From positions 4,278,001 to 4,342,000 of the forward strand of contig NZ_CP110001.1 in assembly GCF_025947185.1 (NCBI RefSeq): a stretch of 64,000 nucleotides of DNA. The letters are read 5' to 3'. Positions 1-9,639 of this stretch are shown piece by piece. The position numbers and the translations under genes were made by a program. The notes under the pieces are model-generated. The model ran no database searches. It was not told the origin of the DNA and saw only the letters and a list, made by a program, of their open reading frames with translations. The DNA is from Flavobacterium sp. N2038. GTDB lineage: Bacteria > Bacteroidota > Bacteroidia > Flavobacteriales > Flavobacteriaceae. How positions within the stretch are numbered: position 1 is the stretch's first letter; every line of letters begins with the position of its first letter.

Positions 1-1878
1 TCTCGCATTTACAAAGTTTTCTACTTCCAGTAATTCCTCATCAGAAACTTTAGAGAAATGAGAAAAATCAAAACGCAATGAAGCATTACGAACCATAGAT
101 CCTTTTTGCTCAATATGTGTTCCTAAGATTTTACGTAAGCCCTGGTGCAATAAATGCGTAGCCGAGTGATTTGACGACGTTTTAGCTCTTTGCAAAGCAT
201 CTACAACAGCATTAAAAGTTCCAGTAAGATTTTCTGGTAACGATTTTGCTAAATGTATCGTTTGATTGTTTTCTTTTTTAGTATCAATAATATAAATGAT
301 ATCTCCGTTTTGAGCTTCTAAGTATCCTTTATCTCCAGTTTGTCCTCCGCTTTCTCCGTAAAATGGAGTTGCATTGAAAACTAACTGAAAAATTTCTCCA
401 TCTTTTGCGCTTTCAACTCTTCTGTACTTCGTAATTTTTACCTGTTGTGATAATCTGTCGTAACCAACAAATTCCTGAATATCATCTTCTATAATAACAT
501 TCCAGTCTCCAGCCGTTACTTTTGATGCAGCACGAGATCTTTCTTTTTGTAATTGCAGTTGTTCCTGAAATCCTTTTTCATCCAATTTCAATCCTTTTTC
601 AGAAAGAATCAAAGCAGTTAAATCGATTGGGAATCCATAAGTATCATACAGTTCAAATGCTTTTTTACCATCGATTGTATCTCCTGCATTATTTAAAATT
701 ACAGCATCTAAAAGAATTAATCCCTGATCTAATGTTCTCAAGAATGAATTTTCTTCTTCACGAATAACATTTGAACAAAGTGCTTTCTGAGTTCTGATTT
801 CCGGGAAAGAATCTCCCATTTGCTCACTTAAAGTTTCTACCAATTTATAGATAAAAGCTTCTTTGGTACCTAAGAAAGTAAATCCGTAACGAATAGCACG
901 ACGTAAAATTCTACGAATTACATATCCTGCTCCTGTATTAGATGGCAATTGTCCGTCAGCAATAGCAAAAGCTACAGCACGAACGTGATCTGCAACTACA
1001 CGAATCGCGATATTCATTTTATTTTGTTCATCACTAATGTTTGTTACTTCATTAGGTGTATACTTTGCTCCGGTAATCGTTTCAATTTCTCTAATTAAAG
1101 GCATGAAAACATCCGTATCATAGTTTGATGTTTTTCCTTGTAATGCCATGCACAAACGCTCAAATCCCATTCCGGTATCAACGTGCTGTGCAGGAAGTTT
1201 CTCAAGTGACCCATCTGCTTTACGGTTGAATTCCATAAATACGTTATTCCAGATTTCAACAACCTGAGCATTATCACCATTAACTTCTCCTTTTCCAGGT
1301 TTCAGCGCTTTTTCTTCTTCAGAACGTAAATCAACGTGAATTTCAGAACAAGGTCCGCAAGGCCCCTGATCTCCCATTTCCCAGAAATTATCTTTTTTAT
1401 TTCCTAAAACAATTCGGTCTTCGTCGATTAACGTTTTCCAGATATCCCAAGCTTCCTGGTCAAAAGGAACATTATCTTCTTTGCTTCCTTCAAAAACAGA
1501 AACGTAAAGATTTTCTTTTGGAATTTTATAAACTTCTGTCAATAATTCCCAAGCCCAGTTGATTGCTTCTTTTTTGAAGTAATCACCAAAAGACCAGTTT
1601 CCTAACATCTCAAACATAGTATGGTGGTACGTATCAATACCAACCTCCTCAAGATCATTATGTTTACCTGAAACACGAAGACATTTTTGCGTATCGGCTA
1701 TCCTTTTACTTTTTGGAGTTCCGTTTCCTAAGAAAAATTCTTTAAACTGGGCCATACCCGAGTTATTGAACATTAAGGTTGGGTCATCTTTAAGTACAAT
1801 AGGAGCCGAAGGAACAATAGTATGCCCTTTACTCTCAAAAAAATCTAAAAATTGTTTACGTACGTCTTGTGATTTCAT
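1..1878 (-). CDS. alaS: Alanyl-tRNA synthetase, N-terminal 626 residues (runs off the window)
   Basis: Charges tRNA-Ala with alanine in the cytoplasm. The reverse strand opens with an ATG at 1878-1876 and reads [14 protein letters not shown], then the class II catalytic region with [11 protein letters not shown] and a typical [28 protein letters not shown] stretch. The zinc-binding HSATH motif of the editing domain lies near residues 571-575. The frame stays open to base 1, so the end of the editing domain and the C-terminal domain (about 250 residues of a usual ~870) lie outside the window. A TATTTTTG -7 element on the minus strand at 2113-2120 could start its mRNA, which would give a long leader across an inverted repeat. 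Identity is very secure; truncation is only by the window edge. Confidence 0.97.
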   Translation of the reverse strand, partial: MKSQDVRKQFLDFFESKGHTIVPSAPIVLKDDPTLMFNNSGMAQFKEFFLGNGTPKSKRIADTQKCLRVSGKHNDLEEVGIDTYHHTMFEMLGNWSFGDYFKKEAINWAWELLTEVYKIPKENLYVSVFEGSKEDNVPFDQEAWDIWKTLIDEDRIVLGNKKDNFWEMGDQGPCGPCSEIHVDLRSEEEKALKPGKGEVNGDNAQVVEIWNNVFMEFNRKADGSLEKLPAQHVDTGMGFERLCMALQGKTSNYDTDVFMPLIREIETITGAKYTPNEVTNISDEQNKMNIAIRVVADHVRAVAFAIADGQLPSNTGAGYVIRRILRRAIRYGFTFLGTKEAFIYKLVETLSEQMGDSFPEIRTQKALCSNVIREEENSFLRTLDQGLILLDAVILNNAGDTIDGKKAFELYDTYGFPIDLTALILSEKGLKLDEKGFQEQLQLQKERSRAASKVTAGDWNVIIEDDIQEFVGYDRLSQQVKITKYRRVESAKDGEIFQLVFNATPFYGESGGQTGDKGYLEAQNGDIIYIIDTKKENNQTIHLAKSLPENLTGTFNAVVDALQRAKTSSNHSATHLLHQGLRKILGTHIEQKGSMVRNASLRFDFSHFSKVSDEELLEVENFVNAR

Positions 1879-1887
1879 GTTTTATAA

Positions 1888-2037
1888 TGAGATAATTTGA
1901 TAATGTGGCAATTAGATAGTTCATCAATCTGAAAATGTGATCATTAGCTTTTTTTATTAAAAAATTCAAAATTCAAAACAATAAATTTCGTTTTTAATGC
2001 ATTATCTAATTATCAAATTGACACATTATCTAATTAT
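1888..2037. repeat. Inverted repeat with ATTATCAAATTG-type arms
   Basis: The left arm around 1889-1918 and the right arm around 1999-2037 are imperfect inverted copies built from GATAATTTGATAATGTGGCA-like words. The same words form a perfect 22-bp inverted repeat at 63159-63180 and 63275-63296. It fills the gap between divergent alaS and the M23 peptidase gene. It looks like a dispersed non-coding repeat. Confidence 0.6.
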
Positions 2038-2112
2038 TTTAATTCTTGAAAAAAAGTCCCGAACAACTGAAACATTTACTAATTTTGTTCGACTAACTTA
2101 TTTTACAAGCTG

Positions 2113-2120
2113 CAAAAATA
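2113..2120 (-). promoter_or_regulatory. Candidate -7 element for alaS (TATTTTTG)
   Basis: On the minus strand the sequence reads TATTTTTG, matching the Bacteroidetes TAnnTTTG consensus. No good TTG -33 box is seen. If used, the alaS leader would be about 220 nt long. Confidence 0.35.
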
Positions 2121-2134
2121 GGGTATTTTAAAAT

Positions 2135-3112
2135 ATGGCGAAAGTAAAATATTATTACGACTCAGAAAATCTGGCTTATACGAAAATAAAAACCAGAAAA
2201 AGGGCAAAATTTGGCTATGCATTGTTGTTTTTAGTAGCCTCAGCATTATTTGGTTTTTTAGTTTTTATACTTTTAATCAATACTTCTTACTTTGAAACTC
2301 CAAAAGATCGTTTGCAGGCTCGCGAAATTGAAAATTTAAAACTGCAATATGCAATTTTGAATAAAAAAATGGACGAAATTGATGCTGCAGCGGAAGCTCT
2401 TGAAGACCGTGATAATAATATTTACAGAGTTTATTTTAATAAAACCGAAATTCCAGATTCAATTAGAAAAGCTGGTTTTAGAAATCCGGAGAGATACAAA
2501 ATATTAGAAGGATACAATAATTCACAATTAGTATTAAACACTACTAAAAGAGTTGACAAACTTTCTAAGGAGCTGGCTATTCAGTCCAAATCTTTGGATG
2601 AAATTTTAAAACTGGCAAGTTCTAAAGGAAATTTATTATTGGCGATTCCGGCTATTCAGCCCGTGCGAAATGAAAATTTAAAACGTGTTGCTTCCGGTTT
2701 TGGATACAGAATTGATCCTTTCACGAAAGTGAGAAAAATGCATAACGGAATGGATTTTACAGCTAACACCGGTGCCCCGGTTTATGCCACAGGAGATGGC
2801 GTAGTAGACAGAGCTGACGATAATGCATCCGGGTACGGAAACCACGTCGTTATCAGACATGGATTTGGATACGAAAGTTTGTATGCGCATTTAAGCAAAT
2901 ACAATTGCAGACCCGGACAGCATGTAAAACGTGGCGATGTTATTGGGTATGTTGGAAGTACTGGCAGGTCTGAAGGCCCGCATTGTCATTATGAAGTTCA
3001 TAAAGACGGAAAAGTCGTCAATCCGTTGAATTTTTATTACGGAAATATTTCGGCTGTAGAATATGTGGCAATTTCGCAAATGGCAAATCAGGAAAACCAG
3101 TCATTAGATTAA
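2135..3112 (+). CDS. Membrane-anchored M23 (LytM) family metallopeptidase
   Basis: Probable cell-wall endopeptidase or divisome/elongasome-associated LytM factor acting in the periplasm. Of 325 residues, a short basic N-terminus is followed by one membrane helix (about 25-48), a helical region likely to form a coiled coil (about 60-175), then a LytM/M23 domain (about 185-300). Zinc ligands are visible: H203 and D207 in HNGMDF, and H283/H285 in the HCH motif of GPHCHYEVH. Full metal set suggests it is catalytically active. It precedes a MerR-like regulator by 48 bp, so the two may be co-transcribed. The ATG at 2135 is the only sensible start because the membrane helix follows closely. Confidence 0.9.
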   Translation: MAKVKYYYDSENLAYTKIKTRKRAKFGYALLFLVASALFGFLVFILLINTSYFETPKDRLQAREIENLKLQYAILNKKMDEIDAAAEALEDRDNNIYRVYFNKTEIPDSIRKAGFRNPERYKILEGYNNSQLVLNTTKRVDKLSKELAIQSKSLDEILKLASSKGNLLLAIPAIQPVRNENLKRVASGFGYRIDPFTKVRKMHNGMDFTANTGAPVYATGDGVVDRADDNASGYGNHVVIRHGFGYESLYAHLSKYNCRPGQHVKRGDVIGYVGSTGRSEGPHCHYEVHKDGKVVNPLNFYYGNISAVEYVAISQMANQENQSLD

Positions 3113-3160
3113 TAGTACAAAAAGTATTATTTTTGAAATAAATATAGAAAATTAAGAAAC

Positions 3161-3493
3161 ATGCATATTGAACTTTCAAAAGATAAAAGATATTACAGCA
3201 TTGGCGAAGTAGCCAAAGCTTTTAATGTCAATGCATCATTGATACGTTTTTGGGACAGCGAATTTGATATTCTGAAACCAAAAAAGAATGCAAAAGGCAA
3301 TAGAATGTTTACTCCTGATGATATTACAAACCTGCAATTAATCTATCATTTGGTTAAAGAAAGAGGTTTTACACTTGAAGGAGCCAAAACACATTTAAAA
3401 GAAGGACAAAAGAAAACATTAGATAAATTCGAAATAATACGTAAATTAGAGTCCATAAAAACACAATTAAACGACATCAAAAACGAATTGTAA
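3161..3493 (+). CDS. MerR-family transcriptional regulator
   Basis: Small 110-residue DNA-binding protein. The N-terminal half reads YYSIGEVAKAFNVNASLIRF, a MerR-type winged helix-turn-helix (residues about 10-75), followed by a short helix that may dimerise (about 85-110). There is no effector-binding domain, so it may act as a simple MerR-like regulator. It is common for Bacteroidetes to carry this gene directly after an M23 peptidase and before lemA, as here. The target is not evident from sequence. Confidence 0.88.
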   Translation: MHIELSKDKRYYSIGEVAKAFNVNASLIRFWDSEFDILKPKKNAKGNRMFTPDDITNLQLIYHLVKERGFTLEGAKTHLKEGQKKTLDKFEIIRKLESIKTQLNDIKNEL

Positions 3494-3530
3494 TTAAATA
3501 AAAATAGAAATAAACTTAAATTAAATACAC

Positions 3531-4118
3531 ATGAAAAGATTTTTGCCTTGGATTATTGGAGCTGTCTTAATTATTGGAATTTACAGCTGGGTTAAAGGAA
3601 TTAACAATACTGCGGTTACATTAAATCAAAATGTAGAGCAATCTTGGGGAAATGTTCAAACGGCTTACCAAAGACGTAATGACCTTATTGGAAATTTAGT
3701 AAACACTGTAAAAGGTGCTGCAGATTTCGAGAAATCAACTTTGACCGCTGTAATCGAAGCTCGTGCAAAAGCAACAAGTGTAACTGTAGATCCGTCTAAC
3801 ATTACTCCGGAACAACTTGCTGAATTTAATAAAGCGCAAAGTGGCGTATCTTCTTCTTTATCAAGATTATTGGTTTCTGTTGAGCAATATCCAACATTGA
3901 AAGCAAACGAAAACTTCCTAAAATTACAGGATGAATTAGCAAGTACTGAAAATCAAATTTTAACGGCAAGAACTCGTTTTAACGAAGCTGTTGCTCCATA
4001 CAACAACCACATTAAAACATTCCCAAATAGTTTATTTGCAGGTATGTTTGGCTTCAAAGAAAAAGCTTATTTTAATGCAGTTGAAGGCGCTGACAAACCA
4101 GTTGAAGTAAAATTCTAA
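3531..4118 (+). CDS. lemA: LemA family protein
   Basis: 195 residues with an N-terminal membrane helix (about 5-24) and a helical LemA domain containing the typical NLVNTVKGAADFEK and SVEQYPTLKANENFLKLQDEL stretches. LemA proteins sit in the membrane with a helical bundle outside; their exact role is unknown. It is followed by two TPM-domain genes with 31-bp and 3-bp gaps, which gives the common lemA-ygcG-type operon. The trio is probably expressed as one unit linked to envelope maintenance (inference). Confidence 0.95.
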   Translation: MKRFLPWIIGAVLIIGIYSWVKGINNTAVTLNQNVEQSWGNVQTAYQRRNDLIGNLVNTVKGAADFEKSTLTAVIEARAKATSVTVDPSNITPEQLAEFNKAQSGVSSSLSRLLVSVEQYPTLKANENFLKLQDELASTENQILTARTRFNEAVAPYNNHIKTFPNSLFAGMFGFKEKAYFNAVEGADKPVEVKF

Positions 4119-4149
4119 AATCAACAATCTTAACTCTAAAATTATTTCA

Positions 4150-4587
4150 ATGTCAAAAGTAGAAGATTTTTTATCCAAGGAAGAAGAACAAGAAATTGTT
4201 GAAGCTATACGTGTGGCTGAAAAAAACACTTCTGGCGAAATTAGAGTTCATATAGAAAAAACAACTTCTAAAGTTCCTTTTGAAAGGGCTTTAGAAGTTT
4301 TTCAAGAATTAAAAATGAATGAAACCCAACAGCAAAATGGGGTTTTATTCTACTTTGCTGTCGAAGATAAAAGTTTTGCCATTTGTGGAGACAAAGGTAT
4401 TAATGACCTTGTAGCCAATGATTTTTGGGATTGTACCAAAGATAAAATGGTAGAACAATTTAAAGCTAAAAACTTTAAGCAAGGTATTGTTGATGGTATT
4501 CTAAATGCCGGTGAACAATTAAAAAAATATTTTCCGTGGTCGGAAGACGACACTAATGAATTATCTAACGAAATCTCAAAAGGATAA
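4150..4587 (+). CDS. TPM-domain protein, short form
   Basis: 145 residues with no signal peptide or membrane helix. Residues about 8-130 match the TPM (TLP18.3/Psb32/MOLO-1) fold, with ISGEIRVH-like text near the start and FAICGDKGIND in the middle. TPM domains are linked to acid phosphatase-like activity or membrane-protein repair in plants, but the bacterial role is open. It overlaps functionally with the next gene, which has the secreted long form, and starts 31 bp after lemA. Probably cytoplasmic or peripheral partner of that pair. Confidence 0.85.
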   Translation: MSKVEDFLSKEEEQEIVEAIRVAEKNTSGEIRVHIEKTTSKVPFERALEVFQELKMNETQQQNGVLFYFAVEDKSFAICGDKGINDLVANDFWDCTKDKMVEQFKAKNFKQGIVDGILNAGEQLKKYFPWSEDDTNELSNEISKG

Positions 4588-4590
4588 CTA

Positions 4591-5427
4591 ATGAAAATTT
4601 CCACAAACAAAACCTCAAATTCAAAAGGATTTTTTCAATCTGTCTTTTTACTAATTGCGCTTTTAATTTGTAATGGCATCTTTGCTCAATTTACAATTCC
4701 GGAAAAACCAACTTTACAGACATCTGTTTACGATTATGCTAATATTCTAAGTGCTACTGAAAAAGCACAATTAGAAGAAAAACTGATTCATTATGCAGAT
4801 TCTACAACGACTCAAATTGTGGTAATCACAATTGAAAGTCTAAAAGGCGAAGACGTAAGTCAGTTGGCTACAAAGTGGGGACAAACCTGGGGGATTGGAG
4901 GAACAGCAAAAGACGACAATGGTGTTGTAATTTTACTGGCTAAAAACGAAAAGAAAATTGCCATAAATCCAGGATACGGTGTTGAGGATCGTTTGACTGC
5001 AGGAATTGGCGGAACCATAATTAGAAATATTATTATTCCCGAATTCAAAGCCGGAAGTTTTTACAACGGTCTTGATAAAGGTACTGATGCTATAATTGAC
5101 GTTTTTAAAGGAAAATTTAAAGGCGAAAGAAAGCAAAGCAAGCAAAAAGACTTCCCAATATTACCATTCATAGTTATTGTTGTTATCATATTAATTCTGA
5201 TTTCAAGAAATAAAAGAGGCGGAGGAGGAAATTCAGGTAACAATGGCGGCGGCGGCCCTAGCCTGCTCGATGTTATTATTCTAAGTAATCTTGGAAGAAG
5301 TGGCGGAGGTGGCTTTGGAGGTTTCGGCGGAGGATCATCCGGTGGTGGTTTTGGCGGAGGCGGTGGCTTCGGCGGAGGATTTGGTGGCGGAGGTTTCTCT
5401 GGTGGAGGTTCTAGCGGAGGCTGGTAA
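4591..5427 (+). CDS. YgcG-type TPM-domain protein with glycine-rich tail
   Basis: 278 residues: a signal peptide (about 1-32), a TPM domain (about 40-175) containing VYDYANILSATEKAQLEEKL, one membrane helix (about 186-204), and a C-terminal tail of almost pure Gly with Ser and Phe (about 208-278). This is the usual YgcG layout. It begins 3 bp after the short TPM gene, so translation is probably coupled. The low-complexity tail makes overlapping reading frames look open on both strands; those are not genes. Confidence 0.9.
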   Translation: MKISTNKTSNSKGFFQSVFLLIALLICNGIFAQFTIPEKPTLQTSVYDYANILSATEKAQLEEKLIHYADSTTTQIVVITIESLKGEDVSQLATKWGQTWGIGGTAKDDNGVVILLAKNEKKIAINPGYGVEDRLTAGIGGTIIRNIIIPEFKAGSFYNGLDKGTDAIIDVFKGKFKGERKQSKQKDFPILPFIVIVVIILILISRNKRGGGGNSGNNGGGGPSLLDVIILSNLGRSGGGGFGGFGGGSSGGGFGGGGGFGGGFGGGGFSGGGSSGGW

Positions 5428-5524
5428 ATCTTTATTCTTTAAGGTTACTTTTGTTTCAGTTTTCAAGTTTAGAAAAACTTTAATTTATTTTCATACTTTT
5501 ACAATTCATAATTAAAAATATTAG

Positions 5525-5938
5525 ATGTTATCACATAAAGCAAAATACGCCCTTAAGGCCTTACTTTATTTAGCTGAACAAGACGAGAATCACATTTCCA
5601 GAACTGTGGAAATTGCTGATGGTGCTAATATTCCTAAAAAGTTTCTGGAACAAATTTTATTGGACCTAAAAAGAGGACGTTTTGTGAGCAGCAAGCAGGG
5701 AAAATTTGGCGGTTATTATCTGATAAAATCCAAAAATGAGATTACTTTGGCAGAAATTCACCGATTATTTGACGGTGCAATTGCACTTTTGCCATGCGCT
5801 TCTTTAAATTTTTATGAGCCTTGCTCTGATTGTAAAACCGAGTCTGAATGCAGTCTGCGTCACGGTTTGATGCTTATTAGAGACAAAACTTTAAAGGCCA
5901 TGGAAGGCATTACAATCGCTTCATTGGTTAAGAAATAA
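5525..5938 (+). CDS. Rrf2-family transcriptional regulator with conserved cysteines
   Basis: 137 residues. The N-terminal winged helix (residues about 1-70) reads MLSHKAKYALKALLYLAEQD, typical of Rrf2/IscR. The C-terminal half has four cysteines, C91, C100, C103 and C109, followed by H113. IscR uses three Cys and one His for a [2Fe-2S] cluster in the same place, so an Fe-S or thiol-based sensor is likely (inference). In Bacteroidetes, Rrf2 proteins often sit beside cysteine and sulfate assimilation genes. Here it lies just upstream of a leader peptide with two cysteines and a TonB-dependent receptor, which it may control. Confidence 0.92.
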   Translation: MLSHKAKYALKALLYLAEQDENHISRTVEIADGANIPKKFLEQILLDLKRGRFVSSKQGKFGGYYLIKSKNEITLAEIHRLFDGAIALLPCASLNFYEPCSDCKTESECSLRHGLMLIRDKTLKAMEGITIASLVKK

Positions 5939-5981
5939 AAAAATATTTTTTAATTCCTAGTAAATCTATAGAATTAATACA

Positions 5982-5989
5982 TATATTTG
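5982..5989 (+). promoter_or_regulatory. -7 promoter element (TATATTTG)
   Basis: TATATTTG matches TAnnTTTG exactly. It lies 40 bp before the small leader ORF and about 200 bp before the TonB receptor. No clear TTG box is seen 17-21 bp upstream, which might suggest a regulated promoter. Confidence 0.55.
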
Positions 5990-6028
5990 CCAAAAATAAT
6001 TAACAAACCATTTACAAAATTTTAACCC

Positions 6029-6139
6029 ATGAAAGAACATTCTAGTCCATCAGGTGTAACAAATCTTTTGCAAAGAAATTTAAATAAGCAATTCACAAAC
6101 GTGAAAAACATTTCATTTGGAATGTGTATGTGTTGGTAA
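6029..6139 (+). CDS. Candidate 36-residue leader peptide ending Cys-Met-Cys-Trp
   Basis: An ATG at 6029 opens a 36-codon frame ending in TAA at 6137-6139. The peptide begins MKEHSSPSGVTNLLQRNL and finishes ...FGMCMCW. The start is about 40 bp after a perfect TATATTTG element, and the stop is 48 bp before the TonB receptor start. Two Cys codons and a Trp codon right before the stop resemble leader peptides of amino-acid attenuators. With an Rrf2 regulator upstream, cysteine or sulfur control of the downstream receptor is a reasonable inference. It is too short for codon statistics to prove it; conservation of the ending across related genomes would. Confidence 0.6.
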   Translation: MKEHSSPSGVTNLLQRNLNKQFTNVKNISFGMCMCW

Positions 6140-6187
6140 AAAAAATTTATTTTTAAACTCTACTAATCACATATACTTAATATAAAA

Positions 6188-8734
6188 ATGAAAAATTCTA
6201 TAAAAAATATACTTACAATACTAGCCTTTTTAACATTCTCAATCTCATTTGCACAGAACATCGAAGGTGTAGTTAAAACCAGTGAAAATATCCCATTAGA
6301 AGCTGCTAATATTGTTATAAAAGGAACTACTTCTAATACCACATCTGATGCGAATGGAAAGTTTAGCATCGATTCTAAAGGAAAACTTCCCATAACACTT
6401 CTGGTACAATATGTTGGCTACAAAACGACAGAGTTAGAAATCGACAATTTACCAACTGCACCACTACAAGTAACACTTAATGAAGAGAATGCACTTGTTG
6501 AAGTAGTAGTATCTTCACGACGCAGAATCGAAAAAGTTCAGGATGTACCTATTGCAATTTCGGTGATTACAGGTAAGCAGGCAGAACAAACAGGCGCTTT
6601 CAACGTAAACCGTATTAAAGAACTTGTTCCTTCGGTTCAATTATATTCATCAAATCCAAGAAATACCGGAATCAACATTCGTAGTCTTGGTTCTCCATTC
6701 GGGTTAACAAATGACGGAATTGATCCAGGTGTTGGTTTCTATGTTGATGGTGTTTATTATGCACGTCCGGCAGCAACAACTTTAGATTTTATTGATGTTG
6801 AACAAATCGAAGTTTTACGTGGACCACAAGGTTCTCTATTTGGAAAAAACACCACTTCCGGAGCTTTCAATATCACGACAAGAAAACCAAGTTTCAGTAC
6901 AGGAGCAGATTTTGAGGTGAGCTACGGAAACTATAATTTTCTACAGGCTAAAGCATCTGTTACCGGAGCTTTAGGCAAAAAAGTAGCAGGTCGTATATCC
7001 TTTTCAGGAACTCAGAGAGATGGTTTAATTGATAATATTGTAACAGGAAAACCAACTAATACATTAAACAATCAGGGAATTAGAGGACAATTACTTTGGA
7101 CTCCAACTGTAAATACTAATGTTATTTTAGCGGCAGATATCACTACACAACGTCCTGACGGATACGCGCAGGTTGTGGCAGGTGTAGCACCAACGCAAAG
7201 AGCTGCTTATCGCCAGTTTGATGCTATTATTAAAGATTTAAATTATCAGTTGCCAAGTCTAAATGCTTTTGATCGCAAAATCGATCATGATACACCGTGG
7301 CGTTCTGGACAAGACATGGGAGGTATCTCTCTGAATGTTGACACAAAAATTGGAGGAGGAACGCTTACCTCAACAACAGCTTGGCGCTTTTGGAACTGGG
7401 ATCCGTCAAATGACAGAGATTTTACAGGATTACAGGTTTTGGCTAAATCACAAAATCCAACAAGACAAACACAAATAACACAAGAGGTTCGTTATGCGGG
7501 TCAGATTACTTCAAAAATAAGCGGAGTTGCTGGTGTATTCTTTATTGACCAGACATCGCAAACAGACGGTACAGAAGAATCTGGAGACGCACAATGGAGA
7601 TTCTCGCAAAGCTCAACGAGTCCATTATGGAAAACTCCGGGACTTTTTGAAGGATACGGAATTCATACCGATGCAAACATCAGAGCTTCAAGCGCTGCGG
7701 TTTTTGGACAAATTGACTGGGCAATTACAGAACGTTTTCACGTTTTACCAGGTTTAAGATATAATTTCGACAAAAAAGACGCTCATTATAGCCGTAAAAC
7801 TTACGGAGGTCTTCAAACAAATGATCCTGCTTTGCTAGCTTTAAAAAAATCAGTTTACTCAGATCAGGCATTTGATTCGGATACTGACAACACAGACTTT
7901 TCAGGAAATATTACACTTACATACAAAGCATCAGACAGAATTAATGCCTATGCTACTTTTGCAAAAAGCTACAAACCGGTTGGGGTAAATGTTGCGGGAC
8001 TTCCGTCTGATTCTAAAGGACAGCCACTACTTGATCTTGCCGTAATTAAACCAGAAAAAGTATATCATTATGAGGTTGGAGTAAAAACATCTCCTTTTAA
8101 AAATTCGATTTTGAATTTAACGTTCTTTAATACTGATATAAAAGATTTCCAAACCAACGTTCAGGCTGCTGAATTGGGTGTAAACCGTGGTTATCTTGCT
8201 AATGCAGATAAAGTACGCGTAAGAGGTGCTGAACTAGATGCCAGTTTTGTGGTTAATACACATTTAACTGTAAATGCAGCTGCAACTTATACAGATGGTA
8301 AATATGTGAAATTCACAAATGCGCCACTTCCATTAGAAGAAACTGGAGCTCCGGTAGCTTTCAAAGATGTTTCCGGAACTGAATTACCTGGTGCATCAAG
8401 ATGGGCAGGATCGTTAGGAGGAGAACTTTCTAACAGAGCAAATTTCTTCGGAAATTCAGGAAAAGTATTCCTTGCAATTGATTCGTATGCCCGTTCTGAA
8501 TTCTCATCAAGCCCTTCGGCTTCAAAATATTTAGTGGTTCCTGGTTATGCAATTTTCAATGCACGTCTAGGTTTCCGCGCTTCACAAGGGTTATCAGTTC
8601 ACTTCTGGGGACGTAACTTATTAAATAAAGATTATTACGAGCAATTATTGCCTGCAGGTGGTAACTCAGGACAATATGCTGGTGTTATTGGTGATCAGAG
8701 AACTTACGGAGTTACTTTAAAGTATTCGCTGTAA
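6188..8734 (+). CDS. TonB-dependent receptor
   Basis: 848-residue outer-membrane receptor. It has a signal peptide (about 1-22), a CarboxypepD_reg-like domain (about 24-110), a plug with VEQIEVLRGPQGSLFGKNTT (about 125-245), and a beta-barrel ending in the aromatic-terminated strand TYGVTLKYSL. The plug/barrel resembles the siderophore-receptor type more than the SusC type, and no SusD partner follows. The substrate is unknown. The adjacent Rrf2 regulator and the Cys-containing leader suggest a sulfur compound or an iron/sulfur-related ligand (inference). A DUF2490 gene follows in the same direction but behind a terminator. Confidence 0.93.
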   Translation: MKNSIKNILTILAFLTFSISFAQNIEGVVKTSENIPLEAANIVIKGTTSNTTSDANGKFSIDSKGKLPITLLVQYVGYKTTELEIDNLPTAPLQVTLNEENALVEVVVSSRRRIEKVQDVPIAISVITGKQAEQTGAFNVNRIKELVPSVQLYSSNPRNTGINIRSLGSPFGLTNDGIDPGVGFYVDGVYYARPAATTLDFIDVEQIEVLRGPQGSLFGKNTTSGAFNITTRKPSFSTGADFEVSYGNYNFLQAKASVTGALGKKVAGRISFSGTQRDGLIDNIVTGKPTNTLNNQGIRGQLLWTPTVNTNVILAADITTQRPDGYAQVVAGVAPTQRAAYRQFDAIIKDLNYQLPSLNAFDRKIDHDTPWRSGQDMGGISLNVDTKIGGGTLTSTTAWRFWNWDPSNDRDFTGLQVLAKSQNPTRQTQITQEVRYAGQITSKISGVAGVFFIDQTSQTDGTEESGDAQWRFSQSSTSPLWKTPGLFEGYGIHTDANIRASSAAVFGQIDWAITERFHVLPGLRYNFDKKDAHYSRKTYGGLQTNDPALLALKKSVYSDQAFDSDTDNTDFSGNITLTYKASDRINAYATFAKSYKPVGVNVAGLPSDSKGQPLLDLAVIKPEKVYHYEVGVKTSPFKNSILNLTFFNTDIKDFQTNVQAAELGVNRGYLANADKVRVRGAELDASFVVNTHLTVNAAATYTDGKYVKFTNAPLPLEETGAPVAFKDVSGTELPGASRWAGSLGGELSNRANFFGNSGKVFLAIDSYARSEFSSSPSASKYLVVPGYAIFNARLGFRASQGLSVHFWGRNLLNKDYYEQLLPAGGNSGQYAGVIGDQRTYGVTLKYSL

Positions 8735-8762
8735 GCGGTTAAATTAGTTAGTTTAAGTCATG

Positions 8763-8799
8763 AAACGAGGTTCATTTTTAAGAATGGATCTCGTTTTTA
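8763..8799 (+). terminator. Intrinsic terminator after the TonB receptor
   Basis: AAACGAGGTTCATT pairs imperfectly with AATGGATCTCGTTT and is followed by a T-run. Confidence 0.7.
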
Positions 8800-8899
8800 T
8801 GTTTAACTGAAATCACAAATTAGTTTTTAAAACCTATTTTATTTTTCTTAAACCCCACAGCATTTGTATAAATTCGCAGCTTGAATTTATAAGGGTTAA

Positions 8900-9637
8900 A
8901 TGAAAATTCTCAAATTATTTTTTTTACTAGGTTTAATAAGTCCTTTTTTATCGGCTCAAAATGTCAAGACAACAGATCATCAAACCCTGACCTGGATTCG
9001 TTATTACAACATTCTGCCTTTATCCGAGAAATGGGCACTGCATTCAGAATTTGACAATCGTAGTTTTTTAAATCCTGTTCACGAAAATTTATTTGTAATT
9101 AGAGTTCAGGGCAGATATCGCGCCACTAAACTTGTAGACTTAGGCGGAGGTCTTGCTTTTTTTAATGTTAATACCCAAAAACCAGATATTGATCCTGATT
9201 ATTCGATTCCGGAATATCGGGCTCAGCAGGATATTACTTTGATAAATGATATCGCTAAAATTACTTTCCACAATCGGTTTCAGTTTGAAGAACGTTTTAT
9301 TCAGAAAGCCAATAAAGTTGAATTGCTCGATGATTTTTCCTTTGCTTTCCGATTCCGTTATCGATTGCAGTCAACTTTTGATCTTTGGAAAAAAGAAAAC
9401 AGAAGCCTGAAAGGAACCATTTCTGATGAAGTTATGCTCAATTTCGGAAAAGACAACAAACGAAATACCTTCGATCAGAATAGATTTTACATAGCACTTC
9501 GTTATCATTTCAATCCCAATTTAGGTATTGAATTAGGATATCTAAAAAACTTCCAGAAACGCGCCAGCGGAATTGATTTTTATGATCGTGATATTATCAG
9601 GTTAACAGTCTACCACAGAATAAATCGGAAGTTTTGA
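8900..9637 (+). CDS. DUF2490 domain-containing outer-membrane protein
   Basis: 245 residues with a signal peptide (about 1-20, ending in LSAQ) and then alternating beta-strand text with many aromatic and charged residues, for example RYRATKLVDLGGGLAFFN, ending in VYHRINRKF. This is the DUF2490 family, predicted to form a small outer-membrane barrel of unknown function. It lies 165 bp after the TonB receptor and has a separate upstream region, so it is probably its own unit or weakly linked. Convergent with the beta-barrel gene at 9783-12536. Confidence 0.85.
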   Translation: MKILKLFFLLGLISPFLSAQNVKTTDHQTLTWIRYYNILPLSEKWALHSEFDNRSFLNPVHENLFVIRVQGRYRATKLVDLGGGLAFFNVNTQKPDIDPDYSIPEYRAQQDITLINDIAKITFHNRFQFEERFIQKANKVELLDDFSFAFRFRYRLQSTFDLWKKENRSLKGTISDEVMLNFGKDNKRNTFDQNRFYIALRYHFNPNLGIELGYLKNFQKRASGIDFYDRDIIRLTVYHRINRKF

Positions 9638-9639
9638 GT

